A stretch of 64,000 nucleotides of DNA from Linyphia triangularis (GCA_963978545.1 OZ021728.1:2067201-2131200), one strand, 5' to 3'. Shown: positions 33,283-46,110, numbered from the stretch's first letter. Translations and numbers: made by a program. The notes: generated from the letters alone by a model not told the origin.

Positions 33283-34520
33283 TCAGGCACGGATCTAGAG
33301 ATATATATTGGGGAGGAGGGGGTGCGTAATGCTTATATGTGAGGAATATTAATATTTTTAATAACTAATGGAATATGGTCTAATAAATATGGAATTATTA
33401 TATTTCGGGGATTTTTTTCTTTTTTCTTTTTTGACGTAGATGAAAAGACATTTTATAGAATCGAGAATATATAGACATGAGTGAGTTATAACATTTCGTA
33501 AATCTGATATGATGCAAAGCAAGTTGATGTACGTGTAAGATGATTGCCAGGCGCGGATCTAGAGATATATAGTAGGGGAGGGGTGCGTATTGCGTACATA
33601 TGGGGTAAGTTTTTATTAATATTTTTTATTACTAATGAGTAATTAAATTATGGAATTTCTATGTTTCGAATTTATTTTCCTTTTTGACGTAGATGAAAAG
33701 ACATTTTATAGTATCGAGAATATATAGACACATCGTATATTAGATATGATAAAGGGTAAGAGTGATGTGTCAGATTACTGTCATGCGTGGATCTAGAGGC
33801 GAGGGTTCGTATTGCGTACATATGGTCAAACTTTTTATTAATATCTTTAATAAGTAATAAGTTATTAAAATATGGAATTGTTATGTTTCGGATGTTTTTT
33901 TTTTTCTTTTTTGGCGTAGAGACATTTCTTTTTGACGAAAGAGATTTAATAGTATCGAGAATATATAGACATTTCGAATATAAGACATGATGCAGAGTAA
34001 GACTGATGTGTCAGATAATTGTCAGGCGCGGATCTAGAGATATATATTAGGAGACGCTGGGATGCGCGTTGTGTACATATGGGGAAAATTTTTATTAATA
34101 TCTTTAATAAGTAATGAGTTATTAAAATATGGAGTTTTTATACTTCGATTTTATTTATTTTTTCTCTTTTTGACGTAGATGAAAGAAAATAGTATCGAGA
34201 ATATACAAACACTTCCTATATATTTGATATGATGCCAGATAAGACTGATGTATGTGTCAGATGATTGTAAGGCGAGGATCTAGAGGTATATTTTAGGAGA
34301 GGCGGGTTCGTGTTGAGTACATGTGTGGAAACTTTTTATTAATATCTTTTATAAGTAATGAGTTATTAAAATATGGAGTTTTTGTATTTCGGAGTTTTTT
34401 CCTTCTTTTTTTTGATGTGGGTGAAAAGACATTTAATAGTATCGAAAATATATGGACATGAGTTTGTTATGCCACTTCGAATATTTCATATAGATGATAC
34501 ACTATGACCAGGCAAGAATC
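33283..34520 (+). repeat. ~240-bp tandem array (five units plus a partial)
   Basis: Units open with CAGGCGCGGATCTAGAG or variants at about 33283, 33548, 33782, 34022, 34268 and 34508 (spacings 265, 234, 240, 246, 240). Each then has a G-rich GGGGAGG..GCGTATTGCGTACATATG, TTTTTATTAATATTTTTAATAA and GACGTAGATGAAAAGACATTT..ATCGAGAATATATAGAC. A local satellite-like expansion; no coding content. Confidence 0.85.
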
Positions 34521-34582
34521 TAGGGAGGTTTTATTAAAAGAAATATACGAATTGATCACATGTAGCGTAAATTATAAGTTAA

Positions 34583-35170
34583 GAGGGGTCGGAAGGCAAT
34601 TTTTTTTCTCGGAACCCATTTTGAAGTTTTTAGCACATCACAATATTTGAAATGTTATCTACAAAATGGTTCAACTTGGTGGGCAATGCGCACATCCGAA
34701 GTATTTTCAAATATTTTTTTGAAACAATAACATCACTGAAAAAAAAAAAAGCCCGTCTGCTTTGTACTTTAAACGCTGTTTTCTCAAAATGCTGTTTTTT
34801 CATACCAATGTACCTTTTTCTCAGGATCTACTCGATATTTTGCTTTGAAATTTTTTTTCCTGGTACATATTGTATTTTTACACAAACAGACATATGCTTT
34901 TACAGAAATGTTGATTAGATTTAAAAAAAAAAAAAAAAAAAAAATCCTAACCATGTTGGGTTTTTTTGGAAAATTTTATTAAAAAATTACAAAACACCAT
35001 AAATCCTAAACAAAACTTTTTTTGTTTTACAAGAGGATATCTTAGTCTATGTCAAAGTGTTTTAATATTGGCTGTACAAAATCTTAAGCTGATGCTACGA
35101 GTAATTCTGAGTAAAGGTACATAAAAAAGGCCCTTTTAAGATGGACTAGATAAAGCCTTCCGACCCCCCA
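34583..35170. mobile_element. TTAA MITE, family T2
   Basis: 588 bp flanked by TTAA at 34579-34582 and 35171-35174. Inverted ends GAGGGGTCGGAAGGC and GCCTTCCGACCCCCCA. Internal text (GTACTTTAAACGCTGTTTTCTC, CCTTTTTCTCAG.ATCTACTC) recurs at 43215-43625. A piggyBac-type element with no open frame. Confidence 0.82.
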
Positions 35171-35500
35171 TTAAGAACTTTTAGAAATGGTGTAGCACTA
35201 ACGTACACGTCTATCATCGATTTTAAAGTAGAAATTGCATAACTCCTATGGGATTCAATCATGTGGCTAATTGCATGCTAGGCACACAATGTAGTTAATA
35301 AAAGCTTTGAAAGTTTCATCATTGACGACGTTTTCTCCCCAACGTGGTATGTTGACAAAATTATAAATTGTTTTTGGTATTCGGCGACATGATTTAAAAT
35401 CGCAATGAGAAAAGGTTACTGCATTTTCATACTATAGCGAGATATGGAATATTTAGCCAGTTTCATTTCAACCTTTTCAATTCCTTCGGTTTTTACCTTA

Positions 35501-35660
35501 GTTGATGGCTGTATTGTTAGCGATCTGGCCTTGCATGCCAAAGGTGTCGAGTTCGAATCACAGGTTAGGCACATTTGCTCTTTTTGGCTTGGATTCTACG
35601 TTAAGCTGTAGTTGTCGCTTGATGAGCCGTCATTGTGCATAAAAATAGATCGCTAAGCGT
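35501..35660 (+). mobile_element. tRNA-headed SINE family S2
   Basis: The head GATGGCTGTATTGTTAGCGATC..GTCGAGTTCGAATCAC carries A- and B-boxes. The body TAAGCTGTAGTTGTCGCTTGATGAGCCGTCATTGTGCATAAAAATAG is shared with the copy at 61739. Target duplication not clear. Confidence 0.75.
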
Positions 35661-35664
35661 AAAA

Positions 35665-37247
35665 AACAACATCCTGTTTTTTCTCTTTTCTTTCAGATAA
35701 CACTAACACAAAATTAATATGAGTTAATTAAGTACTCAATTAATATTAACTTATTAAAACTGAAAAGAAAAATTTCCTTTTTTTTTTCCCTAACGGTAAG
35801 TGTTTTGAAATTTAAATAACTTTAATAACAGCATATAATATTAAGACAGTTTTTAGTTATTAACTAAAAGTGACTAAGTGAAGAATACATCATTAGATGC
35901 TGCTTCTGCATGCGTTAGTCGTAAATCGAAGAAAAAAAAATGCTTTTAAAACATCGAAAAATAAAACAAATTTATTTAACAAAAGTTCATTTTTTAATAC
36001 AAAAACACATCACGAATATAAAATATTTCAGTATTATGAATCATTATTTACAGTAGTTCCCATAATTTTTCGAATGATGAAAACTCAATAATATAAATTG
36101 GTTAAGAAATTAATTTCTAAATGGTACATTTTATGAATTTTATTTTTTATTTTTTCATGGTTTCTTTATGAAAATGTGAGAAAAAGCTATTTTATCTAGA
36201 AATTTAAATGAAGATACAAACATGAAGAATGATTGTCAAATGGAAGTGAATTTAAAAATAATATTAATAGATTTTTCATTGCCTAAAAAATGTGTTTATA
36301 TCTTTATTATTAAATTAAACAGTTTTGAAATTCAGATTTCTACCTATTAAAAAATATATAACTACTGTAAAAGATGGATTTTGAAAGTTAAAATTTAAAA
36401 AATAACTTAAGCAAGCATTTAAGAGGAGACAAAAGTCCTAGATAATCTGATCAATCGTATTTTTATACAACTTACTATTGCTCTAAGTTATTTAAAATGC
36501 AATATTTTTCATTTATTTTTTGACATAGTTAATAATAACATATTTATTATGATTATTACTCTGATAATTTTTTTTAATTTTATTTATATTTTATGTTTTA
36601 TGTCTATATTCGAGACTTTGAATTTTAAAATTATTATAAGGCAACCCTTGGTTAGATACACTTTTCAGAGTAAACATACAATAAATTTATATAAAAATAT
36701 CACCAAATGCAAATAAACTCTCTATTTCAAACAATTGACCATTTCTTTTACCTAATATGCATTTAAATTATATTTTTAAAAATAATATACTTCGCGCATC
36801 CAAAAGTTGCCATTTTTCACAACATAAAATATTTATTTTTCCTAATTTAAGAAATATTTTAGCCTCACTAGATAGATCTTGTGCGTTTTCATTATCACGG
36901 AAAAAAGATTTAAATATTTATTTCAGAAGGAGGGTTTGGAGAGTTTCCATTTGCAGCCTAAATGTTTTTTACAAGTAATATAAATTACTTTCAATAGACT
37001 TTTTAGCATTTAATTATGCATTATTTTTAAAGGTTGAAAGTTTCAGTTTAAAAAAGTATCTGGCGTATTTTTTTTTCTCCCCTTTTTTTTTTTAATCTTT
37101 TCTCTACTCCATAATTGTGCTACTATTTGAGCAAAATGCATAACTTAATATTATAGTAACTGCATAACTTCACTTTGAGTAATATGCATAACTTCGTTAT
37201 GCATATTATGTGCATTTGCTCAATTGACTGGTATTTTTTATTTTTTT

Positions 37248-37283
<36 letters not shown>

Positions 37284-37480
37284 TTCTTTATTTTTACACT
37301 ATCTTGTGCAAATATCCATCTTGTACATCTTCTTACTGTTGAATAAATCCCTTCAGCTGTAAGTGAAAAGGTAGATCAAGAATTTGGCGCCATTCCCCCC
37401 CATGTGTTAATTGATGGACTATCGCGTTTGTAAAATGTACTTTGTTGTTGGAATTTTTATTAGAATATAAAATTAGAAAT
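35665..37480. other. Non-coding AT-rich stretch with simple repeats
   Basis: No gene recognised. It includes a perfect inverted pair around 37188-37214 (AATATGCATAAC-ttc-GTTATGCATATT) and an (ATTT)n run at about 37249-37285. Confidence 0.5.
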
Positions 37481-37634
37481 AATTAGATTATAAAAAATGC
37501 TGTTTCAATTCAGATTTGACTATCAAATGGAAGATATTGATTAACACAAAATATATAAAGTAAAATAAAGCACATTTAAATAAATAATTATTTATACAAC
37601 GAAAGGAGTGGAGAATAACTTTTGACGATATTAC

Positions 37635-37724
37635 CGTCAAGTATATTGCATTAACATTAAAAGTTCTTCCGACGATAGATGTGAGGTGGTCTTCAACAGC
37701 AGGTGTCGGTCTTTTACGCGACAT
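37635..37724 (-). CDS. Candidate first coding exon of a minus-strand gene
   Basis: The reverse-strand ATG at 37724 has A at -3. It opens a 30-codon frame (MSRKRPTPAVEDHLTSIVGR, then TFNVNAIYLT) that ends exactly at a donor ACG|GTAATA in phase 0. Upstream (37725-37960) the DNA is less AT-rich with several CpGs, as a 5' region might be. It could be the start of gene G1 or of a separate gene. Product unknown. Confidence 0.4.
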
Positions 37725-37959
37725 CTTTATTGGAGTGGCTCTTTCCCACTCTTTTTAACGCCTTCACATTGAGTTAACAAAACAAGCATTCCAGAATTCG
37801 GGTGTGGCGAAGGACGGATCGTATTTCTACAGACATCGCAGCTTCTAAAAACAAACATACTTCTTTGTCTCGAAAGCCGTTTGGAACGGGACGCCTTTCA
37901 AAAGGGGTTTAAAAAGGACTTTTTGATAAAGGTCGCGGAGCAGGGGCGTACTGGAACAT

Positions 37960-39420
37960 AAAATCGGCCTGGTGATTTTAGATTTCGGCTGGCCCAAATT
38001 TTCAAAATCATCACTAATAAAATTTCAATAAAATCATTCCAATAATTAATATTAATTAATTTTAAAAATTAACATATTTTATTATTTAAATATTTGTATT
38101 TAATCATTGATTTCAATAATAAGTTACTTTTATTAATAAATTAAAAAAATTGAATTGTTTTAATAATTAGTTTAATTAAATAAAATCTTCTCTGTCGCTA
38201 GTATTTGCATCTCCTTTGAGTGAACTTAGATTCCATAAGTCATTGATAGTTTATTGCAAAAAGAAATATAAGTAGTAAAATAAAGAATGTCCAGGAATAT
38301 AACTAGTAGGTTCATTAGAAAATGACATCCGAACTGATAGTAAATATTTAACCGTAAAGGCTATAAAATAAGTAAAAAGTAATATGATAATATATAAATC
38401 TTAGTACGTCTACTTTTCTTAGAACACCTTACTACCCCTATCAAACGAAAAACGGCTTCACCTGGAGGGAGTGGGAAAGGGGGAGGGGGGATTTGCATTT
38501 GGATGCACTGGACTTTTTAAAAAAACGTTAAGGAAAGCAACTATTTATATTTCAAAATAATTATAAAAAAACCTTCGTATCCGACCGGCCCAATTTTTAC
38601 AGACACTGACCGCCCCGGTGATTGCACCGGACAACCCTATGGCCAGTACCCCCCTGTCACGGAGGAATGGATAGGCTGACTTGCAACACTAGAGGCCATC
38701 AGAGTTCGCCAAAATGCGTGAAATCAGCTTGATCACGCATTGAAAATCAATTTCACCCCCATAAAATTAACCTCATGAGTTGGTGTTGGAAGCCTCATAT
38801 AAAAATGTTTTCGCATGCTGAAAATTCTTCTTATGGATATAGTTCTATTTATCGTAAATGTTTTCAAGCTTGATGTCTGCAGTGCTTGTGGCTTGAGGTA
38901 GTAAATTTTTAAGTACCCACAACTTATGTAATGACTCTACAACGGAAATACAACACTTATTTTTCAGCCAGTTGTTCCATTTGATCAACTATTAGTCAGT
39001 AATAAATACTACGGGAGCACTAAAATATTAAGCACTCTAGTGCAACTAATTCGAATAAGACTTTCACCGATCGTTAGCTTCATCTCAAGTTCGATGTACA
39101 GCAAGACTGACAAAAGCTGTTGATTAACATATTTGTTACCTGTTACCTAGTGATGAACTTTACTGATTAAAAAAGTGTTACCGATATTACTTCTTAAACT
39201 ACGCACCATATTTTAAACAAAGAATAACAACAACTCTCAAATTGAAATCTACACTGAATTAAGTGTGGAATAGTCGAGGGATACTGTAAATTTCTGCCTC
39301 TCTCCTTCAGATCACAGAAGTGTAGTAAAATTATAAATGGAGTCATGCCATTCTGCAATAATTTATTGGTATTTGACAGTTGACCATGTTAATGTAACGT
39401 ACAAACGAAGTGGTCAGCGA
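37960..39420. other. Non-coding; hAT-like scraps
   Basis: At 37935-37995 (GGGGCGTACTGGAACATAAAATCGGCCTGGTGATTTTAG) and 38580-38660 (CCGACCGGCCCAATTTTTAC.. CCAGTACCCCCCTGTC) there are two facing sequences that look like the ends of one ~730-bp element (GGGGCGTACTGG and CCAGTACCCCCC). The rest is unassigned. Confidence 0.4.
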
Positions 39421-39421
39421 C

Positions 39422-40142
<721 letters not shown>

Positions 40143-40336
40143 CCAGCGACACAGCGCAATATAGTAAAATACGGCTTCAAGATGCGAACTTAAAGCTCCT
40201 TGCTGCACGGGTAAATCACTTTGAATTTTTTTAAAAAATAGCCATAATAATCTCTTTATAGTCAAAGAAAAAAAAATGGGTGGAGAGAAAATATGAAATT
40301 GATAGTCGAAAAATAAAGGATCACCCAATTATAGAT

Positions 40337-40484
40337 GGTTGGTTGTTTTCAGATTATCTGCCGCCATCAGCAACACGAGGGCTATAATGCGCCGAAACAT
40401 TCGTTATTTGACAAGCCAACATATATTTACAAACACCCATGCCTAACACGGGACTCGAACCCGCAACCTCGCGGTCTAGAGGCT
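40337..40484 (-). mobile_element. SINE S1, 5'-truncated
   Basis: Tail side GGTTGGTTGTTTTCAGATTATCTG at the left. It ends within the tRNA head at GCGGTCTAGAGGC, so box A is missing. The B-box text GGGACTCGAACCCG is present. No clear target duplication. Confidence 0.85.
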
Positions 40485-40679
40485 TTTCTTGTAAGCATCC
40501 CCTGTGACCATCACCATTCAAGCCCTTCCTATCCTTATCTGTCAAGAGTCATAAAAGTGAAAATAAAAAAAAAAATAAAAAAAAATGGGACTTGTATGTG
40601 TAGAAAGAGGAGGAGAGGGGGGGGGGGGGAGAGAGAATGGCGGGTGAAGATGACTCCTGGAAATACCACCCCCTTTTCT

Positions 40680-40831
40680 TCAGCTGGACTTGGTTAATTG
40701 GTCTCCTTCCACCACACCAGTTTCAAAAGAAATAGCCAAGGGAGGGCACCCCTTATTATCGTCTGCAGGGTCTTTAAAATGGGTTGTTAGATCAACAATG
40801 TTATCTTGCAGTTCAATTTTGGCCTTGAGTT
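40680..40831 (-). CDS. Candidate terminal coding exon of a minus-strand gene
   Basis: Reverse strand: an AG acceptor at 40832-40833, two carried bases, then 49 sense codons and TGA (40680-40682). The reading LKAKIELQDNIVDL.. HFKDPADDNKGCPP.. SFETGVVEGDQLTKSS begins like the end of a coiled coil and ends in a polar tail. Composition is balanced and less AT-rich than the flanks. A 3' untranslated region would run down through the C/T-rich tract at 40600-40640. Polypyrimidine support for the acceptor is weak. Upstream exons were not found; product unknown. Confidence 0.45.
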
Positions 40832-41800
40832 CTTATATATAGAATTTCTGGAATAGTCTTTTTCCCACAACTGAGTGGCATAGATGAGGTTCTTACTTTC
40901 TTTTTTTGTTTTGCTCTTGCCTAGAGATCATAAATAGAAATGTTAACAGGGGTGACCTTGAATGTCAAACATCGCCAAACCTCATGGCAACAAGTGGTTG
41001 GAGACAGTAGGCTTGTTCAAAGATTGTTTTTGCATTGCTAGCAGTGTATCTTCTGTATTGACGAGATTGAAAAGGTATGCCCAACTTTTTTTAGGTAAAA
41101 TTTATAGAATAAACTTAAAGGTTTATGCATATTATAGAAAAAAAAAAAATAACTCTTACAGGGGTATCATATAACGATGTATCAAAAATCTTGTTTCTAA
41201 TTTTACTATAATTAGATGAGAAGAACAAGTGACAGTTCAGTTCTTAAGAGTACTAAAATATATAGCTTATATATATATATTTTTTTAAATAAAACCTACC
41301 GAAATTTGTATTTAGTGAAACTATTGTTTCATTTCGAATTTAAATACAATTTCAAATATCATCATTGATTCATTCATCTTTAAAAGGCATTCGACATTTA
41401 CTGGTAAGGATAGCACGAAGTTTGGATAAATTAAAAACAATTCTTATTCATAATTTTTCAAAGATTGAGAGTTTTAGAAAAATTATTTTTCAAATATGTA
41501 ATATTATCGAGATATATTCGTATTCCGAGAATCAACAGAAATAAATAATGGGGATGAAAAGGTTATGGGAATACTCATAAACCTCAATCACAAATGTTAC
41601 AGAACTGTGCTGCTATATACCAAATTAAAGGTTTTGGCAAGGTAATTAAGTTACAAAAAATTCTCTGAATGAACATTCTTAAAAATATGTATGGAAGAAG
41701 TGTAGAATATCTCTATTTTAAGTTATATTTAGGCATAAAATAATGCTAGTAAAGTTTATAAATAGCAAACTATATTATATTGCCGTCATAAGCAAAGAGC

Positions 41801-41836
<36 letters not shown>

Positions 41837-42077
41837 CAATTGCATACTTTTGTGTTGTCCTTTAAAATAACATTTTTTTTCTTTGTTTCTTTTTAATTTT
41901 TTTTTCTTTTTTTATTGTTGCATAGATTTGTATGACCTAAAAACTTTAGCCATTCAATGAAATAAAAAGATTATTTTCTATGGATTAATCGGAAAGTGTC
42001 AAAATATATGCAGTTAAATTGTTTTGGATTTACGGATTTTTAACTTATGACGCCAGCATACTTCTCCGAATGAATTT

Positions 42078-42164
42078 TTCAAATACGTTTCAAAGAGAAA
42101 TGCCTTTTCGAAAGAAAGCTGCTCCACCGTTTGTGTCTCGAACTGAGGAAAAGAAGAAACCAGG
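42078..42164 (+). pseudogene. Possible coding exon split by a MITE
   Basis: An open frame from about 42097 (ATG, G at -3) reads MPFRKKAAPPFVSRTEEKKK and is then broken by the MITE at 42165. If the MITE and one 8-bp duplication are removed, the frame continues as PGNPIIDSDYLT and a stop at 42921. A possible AATAAA lies at 43016-43021. It may be a disrupted exon or chance; the protein is not recognised. Confidence 0.3.
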
Positions 42165-42880
42165 CATGGGCGCCCTCAGAAATATTTGCAAGGGGGTACA
42201 AGACTAGATTTTTATCAAAATCATTAATTTTTTAGAAATTTTAATTAATAGTTATACATTTTAAATTATACACTTTGAGAGTAGTTAAAAAAAATTCATT
42301 TCTTTTTAACAGGCGTTGAAAGCGCAACCCTGTGAAAAAGAAAAAAATATTTAAAAAGTATATTTTTAACGATTTTTTATCATCCAACTAGATTTCACGG
42401 CATTCAAGAGACAGCGTTTAGAACAGAAAAACACGAAGATGCAAAAATACAGAAGAGTAACATTATATTTCTTCCATGTCTTGAAAACAATTTAAAAAAT
42501 TCAAAATGAAATACAAAGACAGCATTGAATATGTTTGATTGAATTCTAAAAATAGATTTCAAGATAGTATATATGATGACTTAAAAAGCAAAATATTTAT
42601 CCTAGAATTTTGAGAACTACTCAGGAAATCATTATACCATAAAAGAAATAAATACTTCTACTCAGTCTCCAATAATCCTAGACAATAGGCGCCAGTATTT
42701 ATAGAAAAGAAACAAAAGACTCAAATAATAGAAAAACAAATGCTTAAAAACCGAAACGGCATATGTGCTTTTCTTTTTACCTTGGAATTTACACCTTTTC
42801 TCTCATATATATATTTATTTAATTTTCAAGAGCTAGGGGGTGCAAGTGCACCTCCTTGCACCCTCCTGGGGGCGGCCATG
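42165..42880 (+). mobile_element. CATG-ended MITE family C1, copy 1
   Basis: 716 bp. Starts CATGGGCGCCCTCAG and ends CTGGGGGCGGCCATG, flanked by the exact 8-bp duplication AAACCAGG (42157-42164 and 42881-42888). Subterminal GCAAGGGGGT / CCTTGCACCC are also inverted. Non-coding. 8-bp duplications fit hAT or P superfamilies. Confidence 0.9.
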
Positions 42881-43214
42881 AAACCAGGCAATCCAATAAT
42901 TGACAGTGATTATCTGACGTAATCGAAACAATTCCAACTCCTTTTTGTAAACGAAGAACCGTTCCGGCGGTGATTCGCTCACTTAATGCTTCGATTTTGG
43001 TAGAATTTTAAGTTAAATAAATGGGTTCTAATTGTAACAACTTTGTGTTAAATTTAAAATCAGAGGAGGATCTGAAGTTATAAACGTGTAAATGACTTAT
43101 CGATAGACAGCATGCAGGAGGCGATTCCATACAGGAGGTGAAAATATCCTCATGAGGCTCCTTAATAAACCTATTTTTTTTTTTTTTTTTCATTCTGTGT
43201 TTGTTTTTCTTACC

Positions 43215-43625
43215 TGATTTGTACTTTAAACGCTGTTTTCTCAAAAGGCTATTTTTTTTTAATACAAATATACCTTTTTCTCAGTATCTACTCTATATTT
43301 TGCTTTGAATTTTTTTCCTGGTACATATTGAACTTTTACACAAACAGACATATGCTTTTACAGAAATGTTGATTATAGGTATATATTTTTTTTTAAATTC
43401 CAAACCATGTTTTTTTTTTTTTTTTTTTTTTTTGGAAAATTTTATAAAAAAATTTTAAAACATCATAAATCCTAAAGAAAATTTTATTTTTTATAAAAGC
43501 ATATGTCAGTCTTTGTAAAAGTGTTCTAATATTGGCTGTACAAAATTTTAAACCAATGCTATGAGTAGTTTCTGGGAAAAAGGTACATAAAAAAGGCCTT
43601 TTTGAGCCTCCCGACCCTCCTTAAC
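43215..43625. mobile_element. TTAA MITE family T2, left-truncated copy
   Basis: Matches 34755-35170 (GTACTTTAAACGCTGTTTTCTC to GAGCCTCCCGACCCTCC then TTAA). The left ~170 bp including the left terminus are missing. Confidence 0.7.
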
Positions 43626-43812
43626 TTCAAAAAACGCCGCCATTGCGAAGCGGTCTACTTGTTGTGACAGGAGAAGATTTGCCGCTTTTTGGGTGATGAA
43701 AGAGCACGTGCTCAGATAAAGATGTCAAAGAGGTGATGAAGGATCTGGCTTGGGAAAGTTTCGGAATGTCGAATTTCATCTTAGCAAGGATGTCGATATC
43801 AGATTACATAAA

Positions 43813-43855
43813 CCAGGGGTTCCCAACCTTTTTAGTTGTGCGGACCACCCATTTT
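43813..43855 (+). repeat. hAT-like terminus interrupted by MITE C1
   Basis: CAGGGGTTCCCAACC followed by TTTTTAGTTGTGCGGACCACC is a typical hAT (Charlie-type) end. The C1 copy inserted into it; the sequence resumes at 44648 with CCCATTTTGTAAAA. The far end of this element was not assigned. Confidence 0.6.
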
Positions 43856-44647
43856 CATGGAAGCCCGCAGAAATATTTGCGAGGGAGGGGGGGGGGGGGG
43901 GGTGCAAAACTAGATTTTTATCAAAATCATTAATTTTTTAGATAATTTAAATAATAGTTATGCATTTTAAATTATACTCTTTGAGAATAGTTTTAAAAAA
44001 TTCATGGTATATATTTTTGAAACCGCAACCCTGTTCAAAAGAAGAAGAAAAAAATAAAAAAAAATAGTAAAAATATTATAAAAATAAATAAATATTTTTA
44101 ATGATTTTTTATCATCCAACTAGATCTCACGGCATTCAAGAGACAGTGTTAAGAACAGAGGAACACGAAGATGCAAAAATACAGAAGAGTAACATTATAT
44201 TTCTTCCAAGTTTTGGAAATAATTAAAAAAAAAAAAAAATCGAAATTAAATACAAAGGCAGTATTAGATATGTTTAATTGAATTCTAAAAACAGATTTCA
44301 AGATAGTATATCTGATGACTTAAAAAGCCAAAACATTTTTCCTTAAATTTTGAGAGCTACACAGGAAATGATTATACAATAAATAAATAAATACTTCTAC
44401 TCAATCTCCAATAACCCTAGACAATAGGCGCCAGTAGCTATAAAAAACGACATAGAAAAGAAACAAAGGACTAAAATAATAGACAATAAATGCTTTTTGT
44501 AACATCAAAACCGAAACGGCATATGTGGTTTTCTTTTTATCTGAGAATTTACACTTTTCTCTCATTATTATTATTTTTTTTTTTTAATTTTCAATAGCTA
44601 AGGGGGGTGTAACTGCACCTCCTTGCACCCTCCTGGGGGCGGCCATG
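43856..44647 (+). mobile_element. CATG-ended MITE family C1, copy 2
   Basis: 792 bp. Starts CATGGAAGCCCGCAG and ends GGGGGCGGCCATG. Exact 8-bp duplication CCCATTTT at 43848-43855 and 44648-44655. The body matches copy 1 almost throughout (TCATCCAACTAGAT, GGCATTCAAGAGACAGTGTT, AGACAATAGGCGCCAGTA). It has a long G-run near the left end. Confidence 0.93.
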
Positions 44648-44727
44648 CCCATTTTGTAAAAAAAAAACTTAGTGCCTCTAGCTAATTCAATGTGTATGAT
44701 CGTAGTAATTAGTAAATTATTTGTTAA

Positions 44728-44771
44728 TCAGTGTTTGTCCCCCACGAGTACAGTGTTTGTCCCCCACGAGA
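44728..44771 (+). repeat. 20-bp direct repeat
   Basis: CAGTGTTTGTCCCCCACGAG occurs twice in tandem with a short spacer. Origin unknown. Confidence 0.7.
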
Positions 44772-44850
44772 GAGTCACTATTTGGATTAAAATTGGATAG
44801 TTTTAGCTACGCTATTGAATTTATGCATTATTCACTCGTTACATCATCGA

Positions 44851-45032
44851 GCCGACCAAACGGTATAGAGGTTAGCGTGTTAGCTCCTAGATCGCGAGGT
44901 TGTGGGTTCCGAGTCCCGTGTTAGGCATGGGTGTTTGTAAATGTATGTTGGCTTGTCAAATGACGAATGTTTCGGCTCATTATAGCCCTCGTGTTGCTGA
45001 CGGCGCCAGATAATCTGAAAACAACCAACCAA
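44851..45032 (+). mobile_element. SINE S1, full length
   Basis: GCCGACCAAACGGTATAG head through CTGAAAACAACCAACCAA. 14-bp exact duplication CGTTACATCATCGA at 44837-44850 and 45033-45046. Box A has one change (TATAGAGGTTAGCG). Confidence 0.96.
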
Positions 45033-45254
45033 CGTTACATCATCGAAGATTACAATCGAATAATTCGATTGTTGCTAAGCTATCGAGTGTCTCGATGGTT
45101 CCCATCTCTTCCTCTGAAGTTCTTATAATATTTATCTTTGATTCTTGACCAGCGTCTACGGACCATTTCCACGCTACTCGCGGCCCATGGGTAGCTGACA
45201 TAAACTGTTGGGGATGCTTAGCAGAATTATCCTTTTGATTAAAATCTTTAATAT

Positions 45255-45711
45255 TGTTGCGTGGATGGGTTCGAAAGATTTGAAGCCAAAGCAGATCAAA
45301 ACTTGCAGAAATTTATTCCAATACAACTCTTCACAGATTCCTTTACAACTCCAGAACTTCTCGTTCTAGTACACTCAATACAGCTCTTTTCACAACAATA
45401 GAGCACAAAACAGCAGTTAAAAACTTGACAACGCAACTGCTCAAATCGCTACACAAGACAATGCAATACAGTTCGCTTTCGGAACTCTCTGAACGCTCAC
45501 TGAGACTCAGTATCAGTAATTCCAGTCAACTAATGGACTCAGCTAACAACCAACTCCATCATCCGCTCTCTTTTTGAGCATTAATAGACACACTGCTGGG
45601 AAGCCAAGTTAAGACGAACTATTGCTCTGCCTTATGCAAAATGTACATAAATTTTACTATTTACAAAATTAACACTAAGAAGTATTTACAAATATACAAA
45701 AATTCGTAACA
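45255..45711 (-). mobile_element. Solo LTR, probably Ty3/Gypsy
   Basis: On the reverse strand it starts TGTTACGAATTTTTG and ends CCATCCACGCAACA, i.e. TG..CA. Flanked by the 4-bp repeat ATAT (45251-45254 and 45712-45715), a duplication size usual for Gypsy. The reverse strand has AATAAA near its downstream end. No internal region is present on either side, so LTR-LTR recombination removed it. It inserted into R1 copy F. Confidence 0.8.
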
Positions 45712-46110
45712 ATATTAACTTCGATTTTGTATTTGCGGAAGCCTAATCAACCACTTGCCGGTATCCAATCGGTCTGAAATTTGGCAGAAAGATTTGATGT
45801 CAGTTTATTTTATCAAATTTTGAGAGGTATCACTGTCACTAAAATGTCTCTTTTATGGAATACTAATAAACCAACTTGCCCTCATCCAATTGCGCGGAAA
45901 TGACATTTAACCAATCATTGAAGAAACTCTTTCCTGTAGCCAAAATTGTTTTGATAAATAAATAATAAAATTGTTTTATGAATGAAAGATATTTGAATGG
46001 GAGAGCACAAAATCACGTTCATTTTAATCAATAAATTTCGAAACGTAGTTTTAGTCTTATTTATGCGTCTTTGTTATGTCAGTCTTTGTTTTTATGTGTT
46101 AGATTATTAA
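45712..46110 (+). repeat. R1 family, copy F
   Basis: ATTAACTTCGATTTTG.. with monomers TATCCAATCGGTCTGAAATTTGGCAG and TATCACTGTCACTAAAATG. It runs on into CCAAAATTGTTTTGATAAATAAATAATAAAATTG as in copies A and G. Confidence 0.65.

Noticed and set aside
37188..37214. loxP-like palindrome (ATAACTTCGTTAT)
   Set aside because: It lacks the 8-bp asymmetric spacer and second arm of loxP; a short AT-rich palindrome expected by chance.
40962..41174. Plus-strand exon reading MSNIAKPHGNKWLE..
   Set aside because: All three plus frames and the reverse strand are open for about 30 codons here, so no frame can be preferred, although a GTATGC donor follows.
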